Assembly (NCBI GenBank): GCA_018821435.1
Contig: JAHJME010000042.1
Span: 62,001-126,000, forward strand
DNA from: Alphaproteobacteria bacterium
Lineage (GTDB): Bacteria; Pseudomonadota; Alphaproteobacteria; Caulobacterales; Caulobacteraceae
DNA length: 64,000 nucleotides
Direction of reading: 5' to 3'
The position numbers and the translations under genes are program-made. Positions 16,195 to 24,298 of this stretch are shown here, one piece after another; position 1 is the stretch's first letter, and each line of letters begins with the position of its first letter. Under the pieces are notes generated by a model. It did not search any database. It was not told where the DNA came from and worked only from the letters and a program-made list of their open reading frames with translations.

Positions 16195-16746
16195 TTAGAA
16201 GGCTACGGGGCCCAGGTCCTTGAGGCGCGGCAGCTTGGTGTCCTTGTCGGACAGCATCGGCTCGCCCTCCAGGGGCCAGGGGATCGCCAGGTCGGGGTCG
16301 TTCCACATGATCCCCCCCTCGTCGCCCGGCGCGTAGGGCGCGTCGACCTTGTAGAAGATCTCGCACTCGGCGGTCATCGTGCAGTAGCCGTGGGCGAAGC
16401 CGCGCGGCACCCAGAGTTGCTCGCCGCCTTCGGCCGTCAGCACCGCATTGACCGACTGGCCGTAGGTCGGCGACCCCGCGCGGATGTCGACGACCACATC
16501 GAAGATCGTGCCGCGCAGCGAGCGGATAAGCTTGCCCTGGGCGTTCGGCGATTTCTGGAAATGCAGGCCGCGCAGGATGCCCTTGATGGAGCTGTAGGCC
16601 TGGTTGTCCTGGACGAAGACCGTGTCGGCGACCGTGCCGGCCAGCGCCTTCTGGCTCCAGGTCTCGGAGAACCAGCCCCGCGCATCGCCATGCCGCTTCG
16701 GCGTGATAAGCAGGACGTCGGGAATGGCGAGCGGCGTGATCTTCAT
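16195..16746 (-). CDS. rfbC: dTDP-4-dehydrorhamnose 3,5-epimerase
   Basis: A 183-residue cupin-fold RmlC that epimerises dTDP-4-keto-6-deoxyglucose at C3 and C5 on the way to dTDP-L-rhamnose. Visible elements are RGWFSETW, the catalytic His62 in ILRGLHFQ, DVVVDIRAGSPTYG, WVPRGFAHGY and the proposed acid Tyr132 in EIFYKVD. Length is canonical. rfbA, rfbB and rfbD are not in the window, but a family 2 glycosyltransferase is transcribed divergently 32 bp away, consistent with a rhamnose-containing polysaccharide. Confidence 0.95.
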   Translation of the reverse strand: MKITPLAIPDVLLITPKRHGDARGWFSETWSQKALAGTVADTVFVQDNQAYSSIKGILRGLHFQKSPNAQGKLIRSLRGTIFDVVVDIRAGSPTYGQSVNAVLTAEGGEQLWVPRGFAHGYCTMTAECEIFYKVDAPYAPGDEGGIMWNDPDLAIPWPLEGEPMLSDKDTKLPRLKDLGPVAF

Positions 16747-16778
16747 GATGTTCCAGATGATGCGGGTGTAGCTGTCGC

Positions 16779-17813
16779 ATGGCGCAGCAAAGCGACGATG
16801 ACAAGGCCGAACACCCGCCGCAGGTGACCGTCTGCGTGATCGCCTACAACTCGGGGCCGACGCTGCGCACCTGCCTGGCGCGGCTCGGCGCCCAGACGTT
16901 CCGCGATTTCGAGACCCTGGTGATCGACAACGACTCGCCCGATCCGGGCGACGCGGCGATCGCGGCCGAGTTCCCGTGGGCGCGCTTGATCCGCAACGAC
17001 TCGAACCTGGGCTTCACCGGGGCCGGCAACCAGGGCGCGCGGGAGGGTCGGGGCCGCTGGTACGTGCTGCTCAACCCCGACGCCTATGCCGAACCCAATT
17101 GGCTGGCGAAGCTGGTGGACGCCGCCGCGCGGAACCCGAAGGTGTCGTCCTTCACCTCGCGCCAGATGGTCGAGGGCGAACCGGGCGTTCTGGACGGGCT
17201 GGGCGACGTGATGAGCATCACCGGCATCCCGTATCGCGGCGGCTATCTGAATCGCGACGAGGGCCAGGCGCGCGAGGGCGAGGTGTTCAGCCCCTGTGGC
17301 GCGTCGATGATGATCGACCGGCGGCTGTTCCTGGACCTGGGCGGGTTCGACGAGGACTTCTTCTGCTATGGCGAGGACGTGGATCTGGGCTACCGCCTGC
17401 AGCTCGTGGGCCAACCCACCCTACTTGTGCCTGACGCCACCATCCACCACGTGGGCTCGGCCTCGTCGGGTGGGCGCAAGTCGGAGTTCGCGGTCTTCCA
17501 CGGCACGCGCAACCGCTTCTGGGTGCTGTTCAAGAACACTCCGGCCCTGCTGCTGCCGCTGGTGGTGCCGCTGCACCTGATGGCGCTGGTGCTGATCTAT
17601 CTGAAGAAGGACAACCGGCCCCATATCCGCCTGATCCTGCGGGCGGTGCGGGCGGCGTTCGCCGGGGCGCCGCTGATGTTCCGGAGTCGGGCGAAGGTCC
17701 AGGAGCAGCGCAAGGCGTCGCTTGGCGAGATCGCTCGCGCCATGACGTGGAACCCCAAGGACCTGTCGCGCCGCCGCCCGGTGATCCGGCCGCTGAGAGC
17801 CTCGGCCCGCTGA
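16779..17813 (+). CDS. Family 2 glycosyltransferase, rhamnosyltransferase-like
   Basis: A 344-residue GT2 enzyme with a GT-A fold. Seen in order are VTVCVIAYNSGPTLRTCL, VIDNDSPD, NLGFTGAGNQGAREG, the DXD-like NPD at residues 99-101, GASMMIDRRLFLDLGGFDEDFF and GEDVDLGYRL. A hydrophobic stretch near residues 255-275 (LLLPLVVPLHLMALVLIYL) may anchor it to the membrane. The pattern is that of WbbL/RfbF-like rhamnosyltransferases, and the divergent neighbour makes dTDP-rhamnose precursor. Donor and acceptor are inferences. A family 1 palindromic repeat follows the stop. Confidence 0.85.
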   Translation: MAQQSDDDKAEHPPQVTVCVIAYNSGPTLRTCLARLGAQTFRDFETLVIDNDSPDPGDAAIAAEFPWARLIRNDSNLGFTGAGNQGAREGRGRWYVLLNPDAYAEPNWLAKLVDAAARNPKVSSFTSRQMVEGEPGVLDGLGDVMSITGIPYRGGYLNRDEGQAREGEVFSPCGASMMIDRRLFLDLGGFDEDFFCYGEDVDLGYRLQLVGQPTLLVPDATIHHVGSASSGGRKSEFAVFHGTRNRFWVLFKNTPALLLPLVVPLHLMALVLIYLKKDNRPHIRLILRAVRAAFAGAPLMFRSRAKVQEQRKASLGEIARAMTWNPKDLSRRRPVIRPLRASAR

Positions 17814-17815
17814 CC

Positions 17816-17913
17816 CCCTCTCGCTTCGCGAGCTCCCCCAGAGGGGGAGCACCGACTTAAGTCCTCCCCTCCGGGGGAGGTCCAGCAGCGCGAAGCGCTG
17901 ATGGGGAGGGGGT
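17816..17913. repeat. Palindromic intergenic repeat, family 1, copy B
   Basis: Begins ccctctcgcttcgcgagctc, then ctccccca-gagggggag, a short variable middle, tcctcccctccgggggagg, and the palindromic agcgcgaagcgct block ending in ggggagggggttt. It closely matches 10021-10103. It separates the glycosyltransferase from the DUF559 gene and supplies the last codons of the latter. Confidence 0.8.
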
Positions 17914-18261
17914 TTCCTCCGCCGTGGTCAGTATCCAGCCTGCGGCCGCATCGACGTCATCGAGAACGACCGACGCGGGGATGCGCAAGGTCCGGATGCC
18001 TTGCACCAACAGCCACGCATCCCGGCGTTCGTCGCGCTGGGGGCGATCTCCAAACCCGTGGCTCTGACCATCCACCTCGACGGCCAGCTTGGCGGCGTCA
18101 CAATAGAAGTCGAGCACGTAATGGCCGACAGGATGTTGGCGGCGGAAGTGCAATCCGCCCAGCTTGCGGCCTTTGATGGCCTTCCACAAAAGGACTTCCG
18201 GTAGGCTCATGGCGCGCCGGTAGACCCAGGCGCGATCACGGGTAGGAAGAAGCGCGTCCAT
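17857..18261 (-). CDS. DUF559 endonuclease-like protein
   Basis: A 134-residue protein of the DUF559 family, which belongs to the Vsr/PD-(D/E)XK nuclease fold. Key features are the SLPEVLLWKAIKGRKLGGLHFRRQ opening, the H-x2-G-x3-L-D51-FYC element, and E62-V-D64-G as the probable catalytic acidic residues. The ATG at 18261 starts just before the family homology; an ATG at 18357 would add 32 residues read through a repeat. The last 19-20 residues (from EETPSPSALRAAG) are encoded by repeat copy B, and a half copy lies just upstream of the gene. Function of the family is not established. Confidence 0.8.
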   Translation of the reverse strand: MDALLPTRDRAWVYRRAMSLPEVLLWKAIKGRKLGGLHFRRQHPVGHYVLDFYCDAAKLAVEVDGQSHGFGDRPQRDERRDAWLLVQGIRTLRIPASVVLDDVDAAAGWILTTAEETPSPSALRAAGPPPEGRT

Positions 18262-18296
18262 GTCATCAATATGAATGGAACAAATTGAGAACTCAA

Positions 18297-18335
18297 TCCC
18301 CTCTCGCGTCGCGAGCTCCCCCGAAGGGCGGCAGC
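18297..18335. repeat. Palindromic intergenic repeat, family 1, half copy C
   Basis: The segment tcccctctcgcgtcgcgagctc followed by ccccgaaggg matches the first half of copies A and B with a few changes. It sits between the DUF559 start and the end of the argE-like gene, so the DUF559 gene is bracketed by family 1 elements. Confidence 0.7.
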
Positions 18336-18338
18336 TGA

Positions 18339-19505
18339 TCAGCTCTCCGCCGCCCATTCGATCAGGCGGCGCATGAAGGTCGCGCCGCGTTGCATCTGGG
18401 CGATCTCGACGAACTCGTTGGGCTGGTGGGCCTGGTCGATGGAGCCGGGGCCGCAGATGACGGTGGAGAAGCCCGCCTGCTGGAACTGACCGGCCTCGGC
18501 GGCGAAGGCCACGACGCGGGGCGGGCCGTTGTCGCCGGCCATGCGGCGAGCGAAGGCCTCGGCTGCGCCGTCGGGCTCGGGCAGGAACGGCGGCACGTCG
18601 GTGTGCATGTCGACCACGACACCGGCCTCAGGTGCGCGAGCCTTCAAGGCCGCATCCATCGCCGCGCACTCGGCCAGGAACGGCGCGATGATCTCGGCCG
18701 GCGTGCGCGGGCCGGGCGAGCGCAGGTCGAAGACGAAGTGGCACTCTCGGGCGATGATGTTGTGCGCGGTGCCGCCGTGGACCTGGCCGATGGTCAGGGT
18801 GGCCCCCTTGGGTGTGAACGGCGAGGCGGGATCGACGTCGTCCCATAACCGCGCCGACAGGGCGTTCAGCGAGCCCATCAGCTTCACCGCCTCCATCACC
18901 GCCGAGACGCCGAGATGCGGCTGGCTGGAGTGGCACTCGCGGCCGGTGACGGTGACGTGGAAGGTGGCGATCCCCTTGTGGCCGTTGACCGCTTCCATGT
19001 TGGTGGGTTCGCCCACGACCACCACCGCCGGCGCCGGCAACTCGCGGCGGATCACCTCGATCATATGCGGCGCGCCCAGGCAGCCGATTTCCTCATCGTA
19101 GGAGAACGCGAGATGCACGGGCTTGCGTGCGACCTTGGCCAGTTCCGGCGCGGCGGCCAGGGCCAGGGCCAGGAACCCCTTCATGTCGCAGGTCCCGCGC
19201 CCGTACAGGCGCCCATCGGCCTCGTGCAGGGTGAAGGGATCGGTGGTCCACGGCTGGCCGTCCACCGGCACCACGTCGGTGTGACCCGACAGCACCGCGC
19301 CGCCCGCGATGGCCGGGCCGATGGTGGCCATCAGGTTGGTCTTGGTGCCGTCGGCGTTGGGCACGCGGCGGTGCGGCACCGACAGGTCGTCGAGATAGCC
19401 CTCGACCCACGCGATCAGCTCCAGATTCGACCCGCGTGAGGTGGTGTCGAAGCTGACAAGCTTGGCCAGCAGGTCACGGGCGGCGGGATAGAGGTCGGTC
19501 GTCAT
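18339..19505 (-). CDS. argE: Acetylornithine deacetylase (M20 family)
   Basis: A 388-residue M20 zinc peptidase-type enzyme that should remove acetate from N-acetylornithine in arginine synthesis. Metal-binding and catalytic positions are visible: H75-x-D77 in SGHTDVVPVDG, D107 in GRGTCDMKG, E138-E139 in SYDEEIG, and a late His in the GSIDQAHQPNEFVE segment. The central lid domain includes GHKGIATFHVTVTGRECHSS. Length and motifs match ArgE closely, though related succinyl-diaminopimelate desuccinylases and other M20 hydrolases cannot be excluded. The gene stands alone. Confidence 0.85.
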   Translation of the reverse strand: MTTDLYPAARDLLAKLVSFDTTSRGSNLELIAWVEGYLDDLSVPHRRVPNADGTKTNLMATIGPAIAGGAVLSGHTDVVPVDGQPWTTDPFTLHEADGRLYGRGTCDMKGFLALALAAAPELAKVARKPVHLAFSYDEEIGCLGAPHMIEVIRRELPAPAVVVVGEPTNMEAVNGHKGIATFHVTVTGRECHSSQPHLGVSAVMEAVKLMGSLNALSARLWDDVDPASPFTPKGATLTIGQVHGGTAHNIIARECHFVFDLRSPGPRTPAEIIAPFLAECAAMDAALKARAPEAGVVVDMHTDVPPFLPEPDGAAEAFARRMAGDNGPPRVVAFAAEAGQFQQAGFSTVICGPGSIDQAHQPNEFVEIAQMQRGATFMRRLIEWAAES

Positions 19506-19596
19506 CGCCTAGCCATAGCCCCGCGTCCGCGCGCCCACAAAGGAAAGCCCGCTCGTGCTACGACGCTCGGGTCGCGACGCGCACGGAGGCGGCGGA

Positions 19597-20055
19597 ATGA
19601 CCATCAGGATGCGCCCGGCGCGGCGCGAGGACGTGGCGGCCATCGTCGCCCTCCTGGCCGACGACCCCATGGGCGGCGAACGGGAGCGGGTCGGCGATCC
19701 GCCGGCCGCCAGTTACCTGGCCGCGTTCGAACGCATCGCCGCCGAGCCGCGTGTGCTTCTGGTCGTGGCGGAGGATGACGGCGGCGCGGTGGTCGGCACG
19801 CTGCAACTGGCCTTCATCCCCGGCCTGTCGAACCAGGGCGGCGAACTGGCGCTGCTGTCGGCGGTCCGGATTTCGGGCGCCCGGCGTGGCCAGGGTCTGG
19901 GCGCGCGCATGGTGGAGTGGGCGATGGCGGAGGCCCGTCGCCGCGGCTGTGGGATCATCGAGCTTCTGACCCACGCCAGCCGGGTCGACGCCCAGCGGTT
20001 CTACGAACGGCTGGGTTTCACCCCCAGCCACGTCGGCATGCGCCGGCCGCTCTAG
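19597..20055 (+). CDS. GNAT family N-acetyltransferase
   Basis: A 152-residue acetyltransferase. The acetyl-CoA pyrophosphate loop is ISGARRGQGLGARMVEW at about residues 92-108, followed by the C-terminal HASRVDAQRFYERLGFTPS typical of the fold. The start was set at the ATG at 19597 with a GGAGG-like site upstream; an upstream ATG would add 14 residues of no similarity. Its 3' end overlaps the convergent FKBP gene by four bases. Substrate unknown. Confidence 0.85.
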   Translation: MTIRMRPARREDVAAIVALLADDPMGGERERVGDPPAASYLAAFERIAAEPRVLLVVAEDDGGAVVGTLQLAFIPGLSNQGGELALLSAVRISGARRGQGLGARMVEWAMAEARRRGCGIIELLTHASRVDAQRFYERLGFTPSHVGMRRPL

Positions 20056-20561
20056 CCCTGCTGGATCCGGCCGGGGCCGGCCAGCACGTCGATCAGCTCG
20101 ATCTTGAAGATCAGTGGCGAGCCAGGCGGGATCTGGCCCTGGCCGTCCTCGCCGTAGCCCAGGTTGGAAGGGACGTAGAGGATCCACTCGTCGCCCGGCC
20201 GCATGAGCTGCAGCGCTTCCTGCCAGCCCAGCACCAGCGCTTTCAACGGCATGGCCGCCGGCTGGCCGCGCTCATACGAGCTGTCGAAGACCGTGCCGTC
20301 CTCAAGCTTGCCTTCGTAGTGGACCTTCACCTCGTCCGAGAGCTGCGGCTTCAGGCCGGTCGTGGGGCCCGAGCGCACGATCTTGTAGGCCAGGCCGGAC
20401 GGCAGGACCGTCACGCCCGCTTCCTTACCGGCCTTCTCCATGAAGGCCTTGCTCTGCGCCGACTGCACGGTCGGCGCCGTTGGGCCGGCGGCTTCCTTGC
20501 CCTTGGGCTGGCAGGCGACCAGCGCCAGGGCGACGGCCGCGAGGATCAGGATACGCTTCAT
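20052..20561 (-). CDS. FKBP-type peptidyl-prolyl isomerase lipoprotein
   Basis: A 169-residue protein with a lipoprotein signal peptide (lipobox ALVAC, Cys17) and an FKBP domain: KVHYEGKLEDGTVFDSSYERG, VLGWQEALQLMRPGDEW and LGYGEDGQGQIPPGSPLIFKIELIDV. It should catalyse prolyl isomerisation and assist folding of envelope proteins from a membrane-anchored position. It follows ilvA by 12 bases on the same strand and is probably transcribed with it, though no functional link is evident. Confidence 0.92.
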   Translation of the reverse strand: MKRILILAAVALALVACQPKGKEAAGPTAPTVQSAQSKAFMEKAGKEAGVTVLPSGLAYKIVRSGPTTGLKPQLSDEVKVHYEGKLEDGTVFDSSYERGQPAAMPLKALVLGWQEALQLMRPGDEWILYVPSNLGYGEDGQGQIPPGSPLIFKIELIDVLAGPGRIQQG

Positions 20562-20573
20562 GGGTTCAGGTCC

Positions 20574-21782
20574 TTAGACGACGCGCGGCGGGTAGCCGCG
20601 TTCGCGCAGCGCTTCCATCACCTCTTGGGTGTGCTGCGCGTCGCGGGTCTCGATCATGACGTCGAACTCGGCGCCCTTGGCGGGGACGTCGAGGGCGAGG
20701 CGGTTGTGGGCCACCTCGATGATGTTGGCGCCCATCTGGCCGATGATCGCCGAGACGTTGGCCAGGAGGCCGGGACGGTCGTCGCCGATGATGCGCAGGG
20801 AGACGATCCGGCTCTCGCGCACCAACTCCCGCGTCAGCACCGAGGCCAACAGCCGGGTGTCGATGTTGCCGCCGGTGATCACCAGGCCGACCTTCTTGCC
20901 GCGGAACCGCTCGGGATAGGCCAGCAGGGCGGCCAGGGAGGCGGCGCCGGCGCCTTCGACGACGGTCTTCTCGACATTGCAGTAGAGGGCGATGCCGCGC
21001 TCGAAGAACGGCTCCTCGATCAGCAGCACCTCGTCGATCAGCGGCCGGGCGACGGCGTAGCTGAGATCGCCCACCGCCTTCACCGCGATGCCCTCGGCGA
21101 TGGTGGCGCCGCCGCCGCTCAACGACATCTGCACGCCGCGCATCTTGGCGGTGAAGGACGGGAACATGGCGGGCTCGACGCCCACGATCTGGATGTTCTG
21201 CTGCAGGTGCTTGGCCGCGGTCGCCATGCCGGCGATCAGCCCGCCGCCGCCGATCGGGATCGGCAGGATCTCAAGATCCGGCACGTCCTCCAGCATCTCC
21301 AGCGCCACGGTGCCCTGGCCGGCCATGACGTCGGGGTCGTTGAACGGATGGACGAAGGTCAGCTCGCGCTCGTCGCACAGCTTGCGCGCTGTGGCCGAGG
21401 CCTCGTCATAGCCGTCGCCGTCGATGACCACCTCGGCGCCGTGGGCCCGGGTCTGCTGCACCTTCACGAAGGGCGTGGCCTTGGGCATGACGATGGTGAC
21501 GGGAATGTTCAGGCGGGCGGCGTGATAGGCCAGTCCCTGGCTGTGGTTGCCGGCGGACGCCGCGATCACCCCGCGCTTTCGGACGTTCTCGCCTAGCTGC
21601 AGCAGCTTGTTGAGCGCGCCGCGCTCCTTGTAGGCCGCCGTGAACTGCAGGTTCTCGAACTTCACCCACACCTGCGCCCCGGTGATCTCGGAGAGGGTGC
21701 GGGAGAAGCGGCAGGGGGTGCGCTCGATATGACCCTTCAACCGCTCTTGCGCGGCGAGGATGTCGTCGAAGGCGAGGGTCAT
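20574..21782 (-). CDS. ilvA: Threonine ammonia-lyase with C-terminal ACT-like domain
   Basis: A 402-residue PLP enzyme that deaminates threonine (or serine) to 2-oxobutanoate. The Schiff-base lysine is K52 in TAAYKERGALNKL; SAGNHSQGLAYHA and the phosphate-binding IPIGGGGLIAG are also clear. The last 75 residues (RESRIVSLRIIGDDRPGLLANVSAIIG) form a single ACT domain, as in the short form of biosynthetic or catabolic threonine dehydratase. It is the first gene of a two-gene unit with the FKBP lipoprotein. Confidence 0.92.
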   Translation of the reverse strand: MTLAFDDILAAQERLKGHIERTPCRFSRTLSEITGAQVWVKFENLQFTAAYKERGALNKLLQLGENVRKRGVIAASAGNHSQGLAYHAARLNIPVTIVMPKATPFVKVQQTRAHGAEVVIDGDGYDEASATARKLCDERELTFVHPFNDPDVMAGQGTVALEMLEDVPDLEILPIPIGGGGLIAGMATAAKHLQQNIQIVGVEPAMFPSFTAKMRGVQMSLSGGGATIAEGIAVKAVGDLSYAVARPLIDEVLLIEEPFFERGIALYCNVEKTVVEGAGAASLAALLAYPERFRGKKVGLVITGGNIDTRLLASVLTRELVRESRIVSLRIIGDDRPGLLANVSAIIGQMGANIIEVAHNRLALDVPAKGAEFDVMIETRDAQHTQEVMEALRERGYPPRVV

Positions 21783-21852
21783 GTGCGCGGCCGGGTTCCC
21801 GAAAAGTCGCGCAACCTAACGATGGCGGGGCGCTACCGCAACGCAGCGTGCG

Positions 21853-23652
21853 TCAGGCGTCGAACTCCGACACCAGGTGGCCGGGCGAGACCTCTTTCAG
21901 CTGCGGCGGCAGGACCGGGGCGCTGGCGTCCACCGGCAGCCGCGAAGGCAGGAAGCGGAACGCGGCGCGGGGATCCATAGGGCTGGGCGGCTCGCCCACC
22001 AGCTTGAGCCGCTGGCGGGTGCGCTCGACATCCGGGTCGGGGATCGGGGCGGCCGAGAGCAGGGCCTTGGTGTAGGGGTGCTGCGGCGCCTGCCAGATCT
22101 GGTCACGGTCGGCCAGCTCCATCACCCGGCCCATGTACAGCACCAGCACCCGGTGGCTGATCTCGCGCACCACCGCCAGGTCGTGGCTGATGAAGATCAT
22201 CGCCAGGCCCATCTCCTTCTGAAGCTCGATCAGCAGGTCGATGATCTGGGCGCGGATCGAGACGTCCAGCGCCGAGACCGCCTCGTCGCAGATCACCAGC
22301 TTGGGCCTCAGGATCATGGCGCGGGCGATGCCCACGCGCTGGTTCTGGCCGCCCGAAAGCTCGTGCGGGTAGCGGTTGATGAGGCCGGGATCCAACTCGA
22401 CGCGCTGCATCATCGCCCGCACCTCGACCTCGCGCGCCGCGCCGTTCAGGTCGGGACGAAACGCGGTCAGCGGCTCGGCGATGGAGGTGCCGATGGTCAT
22501 GCGGGGATCCAGGCTGGCCAGCGGGTCCTGGAAGACGATCTGCAGGTCCTTGCGCGCCGCGCGCATCGCCTCGCGGTCGGCGTGAGTCAGGTCGCGGCCC
22601 ATCAGGGTCACCGCGCCATCGGTCGCCGGCAGCAGGTTCAGCACCGCCCGCGCCAGGGTCGACTTGCCCGAGCCGCTCTCGCCCACGATCCCCAGGGTTT
22701 CACCCTGGCGCACCGAGAACGAGACGCCGTCGACGGCCCGCAGCGTCTGGGCCTTGCCGAACATCCCCTCGCGGATCGGGAAATGGACCTTCACGTCGCG
22801 GCCCTCGGCCACCACTGGCGCATCGGCGGGGGCTGGCGCGATCTGCGGACGCCCGCCCCGGTCGGCGCGATCCAGGCGCGGGATCGCCGCCAGCAGGGCG
22901 CGGGTGTAGTCGGTCTTGGGCGCATGGAAGATGTCGGCCACCGGTCCGGCCTCGACATAGGCGCCGTCCTTCATCACGCAGACCCGGTCGGCCAGCCGGG
23001 CGATCACGCCCATGTCGTGGGTGATCAGCACCAGCGCCGTGCCGGTGGCCCGCTGCAGCTCGGCCATCAGGTCGAGGATCTCGGCCTGCACCGTCACGTC
23101 CAGCGCCGTGGTCGGCTCGTCGGCGATCAGCAGCTCCGGGCCAGGCGCCATGGCGGCGGCGATCATCACCCGCTGGCGCATGCCGCCGCTGAGTTCGTGA
23201 GGATACTGCCGCATCCGCCGCGCCGCGTCGGGGATGCGCACATTGCCCAGCCATTCCAGCGCGCGCTTGTTCGCGTCGGCCCCGCTGAGGCCCAGGTGCA
23301 GGCGCAGGGGTTCGGCGATCTGCTCGCCGATCCGCACGTGCGGGGTCAGCGCCGTCAGCGGGTCCTGGAAGATCATGGTCATCTTCGAGCCGCGCACCTT
23401 GTTCAGCGCACGCGGTTTGAGCGCCAGCAGTTCCTGGCCGTGCAGCATCGCCGAGCCCGAAGCGCGGCCGTTCTGCGACAACAGGCCCATGACCGACATG
23501 AACGTCTGGCTCTTGCCCGACCCGCTCTCGCCCACCACGCCCAGGGTCTCGCCCCGCGCCACGTTCAGCGAGACGCCGCGCACCGCGTTGACGATCCCGT
23601 CGTGGGTGTCGAAGTCGACTTTCAGGTCTTTGATCGTCAGGACGTCGGCCAA
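21853..23652 (-). CDS. Peptide ABC transporter ATPase with two fused ATP-binding domains
   Basis: A 599-residue protein with two complete OppD/OppF-type nucleotide-binding domains, like E. coli YejF. Walker A motifs are GESGSGKSQT (residues 41-50) and GESGSGKSTL (about 330); signature motifs are LSGGMRQRV and LSGGQNQRV; Walker B segments LLIADEPTTALD and LVICDEAVSALD follow. Each half ends with the peptide-transporter C-terminal segment (YTRALLAAIP and YTKALLSAAPIP). No permease or binding-protein gene adjoins it, so it must work with components coded elsewhere. Confidence 0.9.
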   Translation of the reverse strand: MADVLTIKDLKVDFDTHDGIVNAVRGVSLNVARGETLGVVGESGSGKSQTFMSVMGLLSQNGRASGSAMLHGQELLALKPRALNKVRGSKMTMIFQDPLTALTPHVRIGEQIAEPLRLHLGLSGADANKRALEWLGNVRIPDAARRMRQYPHELSGGMRQRVMIAAAMAPGPELLIADEPTTALDVTVQAEILDLMAELQRATGTALVLITHDMGVIARLADRVCVMKDGAYVEAGPVADIFHAPKTDYTRALLAAIPRLDRADRGGRPQIAPAPADAPVVAEGRDVKVHFPIREGMFGKAQTLRAVDGVSFSVRQGETLGIVGESGSGKSTLARAVLNLLPATDGAVTLMGRDLTHADREAMRAARKDLQIVFQDPLASLDPRMTIGTSIAEPLTAFRPDLNGAAREVEVRAMMQRVELDPGLINRYPHELSGGQNQRVGIARAMILRPKLVICDEAVSALDVSIRAQIIDLLIELQKEMGLAMIFISHDLAVVREISHRVLVLYMGRVMELADRDQIWQAPQHPYTKALLSAAPIPDPDVERTRQRLKLVGEPPSPMDPRAAFRFLPSRLPVDASAPVLPPQLKEVSPGHLVSEFDA

Positions 23653-23743
23653 AGGCGCCTCGCGGATGGAACAGACGCGACCCTAGGGGCGGAATCGGGC
23701 TTTTTGAAACCCGCGTTTCCACCTCAGCCGGTATGATCGTCTC

Positions 23744-24265
23744 GTGCCTGTTCCTTTTGCCCGACCCGCCCTGTTCCTCGACCGCGACGGCGTGCTCAAC
23801 GAGGACCGTGGCTACGTCTATCGGTGGGAGGACTTCCGCTGGATCGCCGGGGCCCGGGAAACCGTGGCCGCGTTCAACGCCGCCGGGTGGCTGGTGATCG
23901 TGGTGACGAACCAGTCGGGGGTCGGTCGCGGCTATTACGCCGAGGACGACGTCCACACGCTGCATGCCCGGATGCAGGCCGACTTGGCCGAGGCCGGCGG
24001 CCGCATCGACGCCTTCTACCACGCCCCCCAACACCCCGAGGCGCCGGTGGAAGCCTACCGCCACCCCGACCCGCCGCTGCGCAAGCCCAACCCCGGCATG
24101 ATCCTCCAGGCGCTGCAGGACTGGCCCATCGACCGCGAGACGTCCCTGCTGATCGGCGACAAGCCGTCGGATCTGGAAGCGGCGCTGCGGGCCGGCGTGC
24201 GCGCGGTGCTGTTCGAGGGCGGGGATTTGAAGGCGTTTCTCGAAGCCGAAGACCTCTGGCCCTGA
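23744..24265 (+). CDS. gmhB: D-glycero-D-manno-heptose 1,7-bisphosphate phosphatase-like HAD
   Basis: A 173-residue HAD-IIIA phosphatase with GTG start. Motif I is FLDRDGVLNEDRGYV, motif II VVTNQSGVGRGYY, then LRKPNPGM and motif IV LLIGDKPSDLEAAL. It resembles GmhB, which removes the 7-phosphate of heptose bisphosphate for LPS core, or related HisB-N phosphatases. The zinc-loop cysteines of E. coli GmhB are absent: the corresponding segment YHAPQHPEAPVEAYRHPDPP has none. Substrate is therefore less certain than the fold. It is divergent from the ABC ATPase gene. Confidence 0.75.
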   Translation: MPVPFARPALFLDRDGVLNEDRGYVYRWEDFRWIAGARETVAAFNAAGWLVIVVTNQSGVGRGYYAEDDVHTLHARMQADLAEAGGRIDAFYHAPQHPEAPVEAYRHPDPPLRKPNPGMILQALQDWPIDRETSLLIGDKPSDLEAALRAGVRAVLFEGGDLKAFLEAEDLWP

Positions 24266-24298
24266 CGTTTCCCGCCCCCTCATCGGGAGGGAAAAGGC

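Noticed and set aside
17857..18357. Longer DUF559 protein starting at 18357
   Set aside because: The extra 32 residues are read through half repeat C and overlap the end of argE; family homology begins right after the ATG at 18261.
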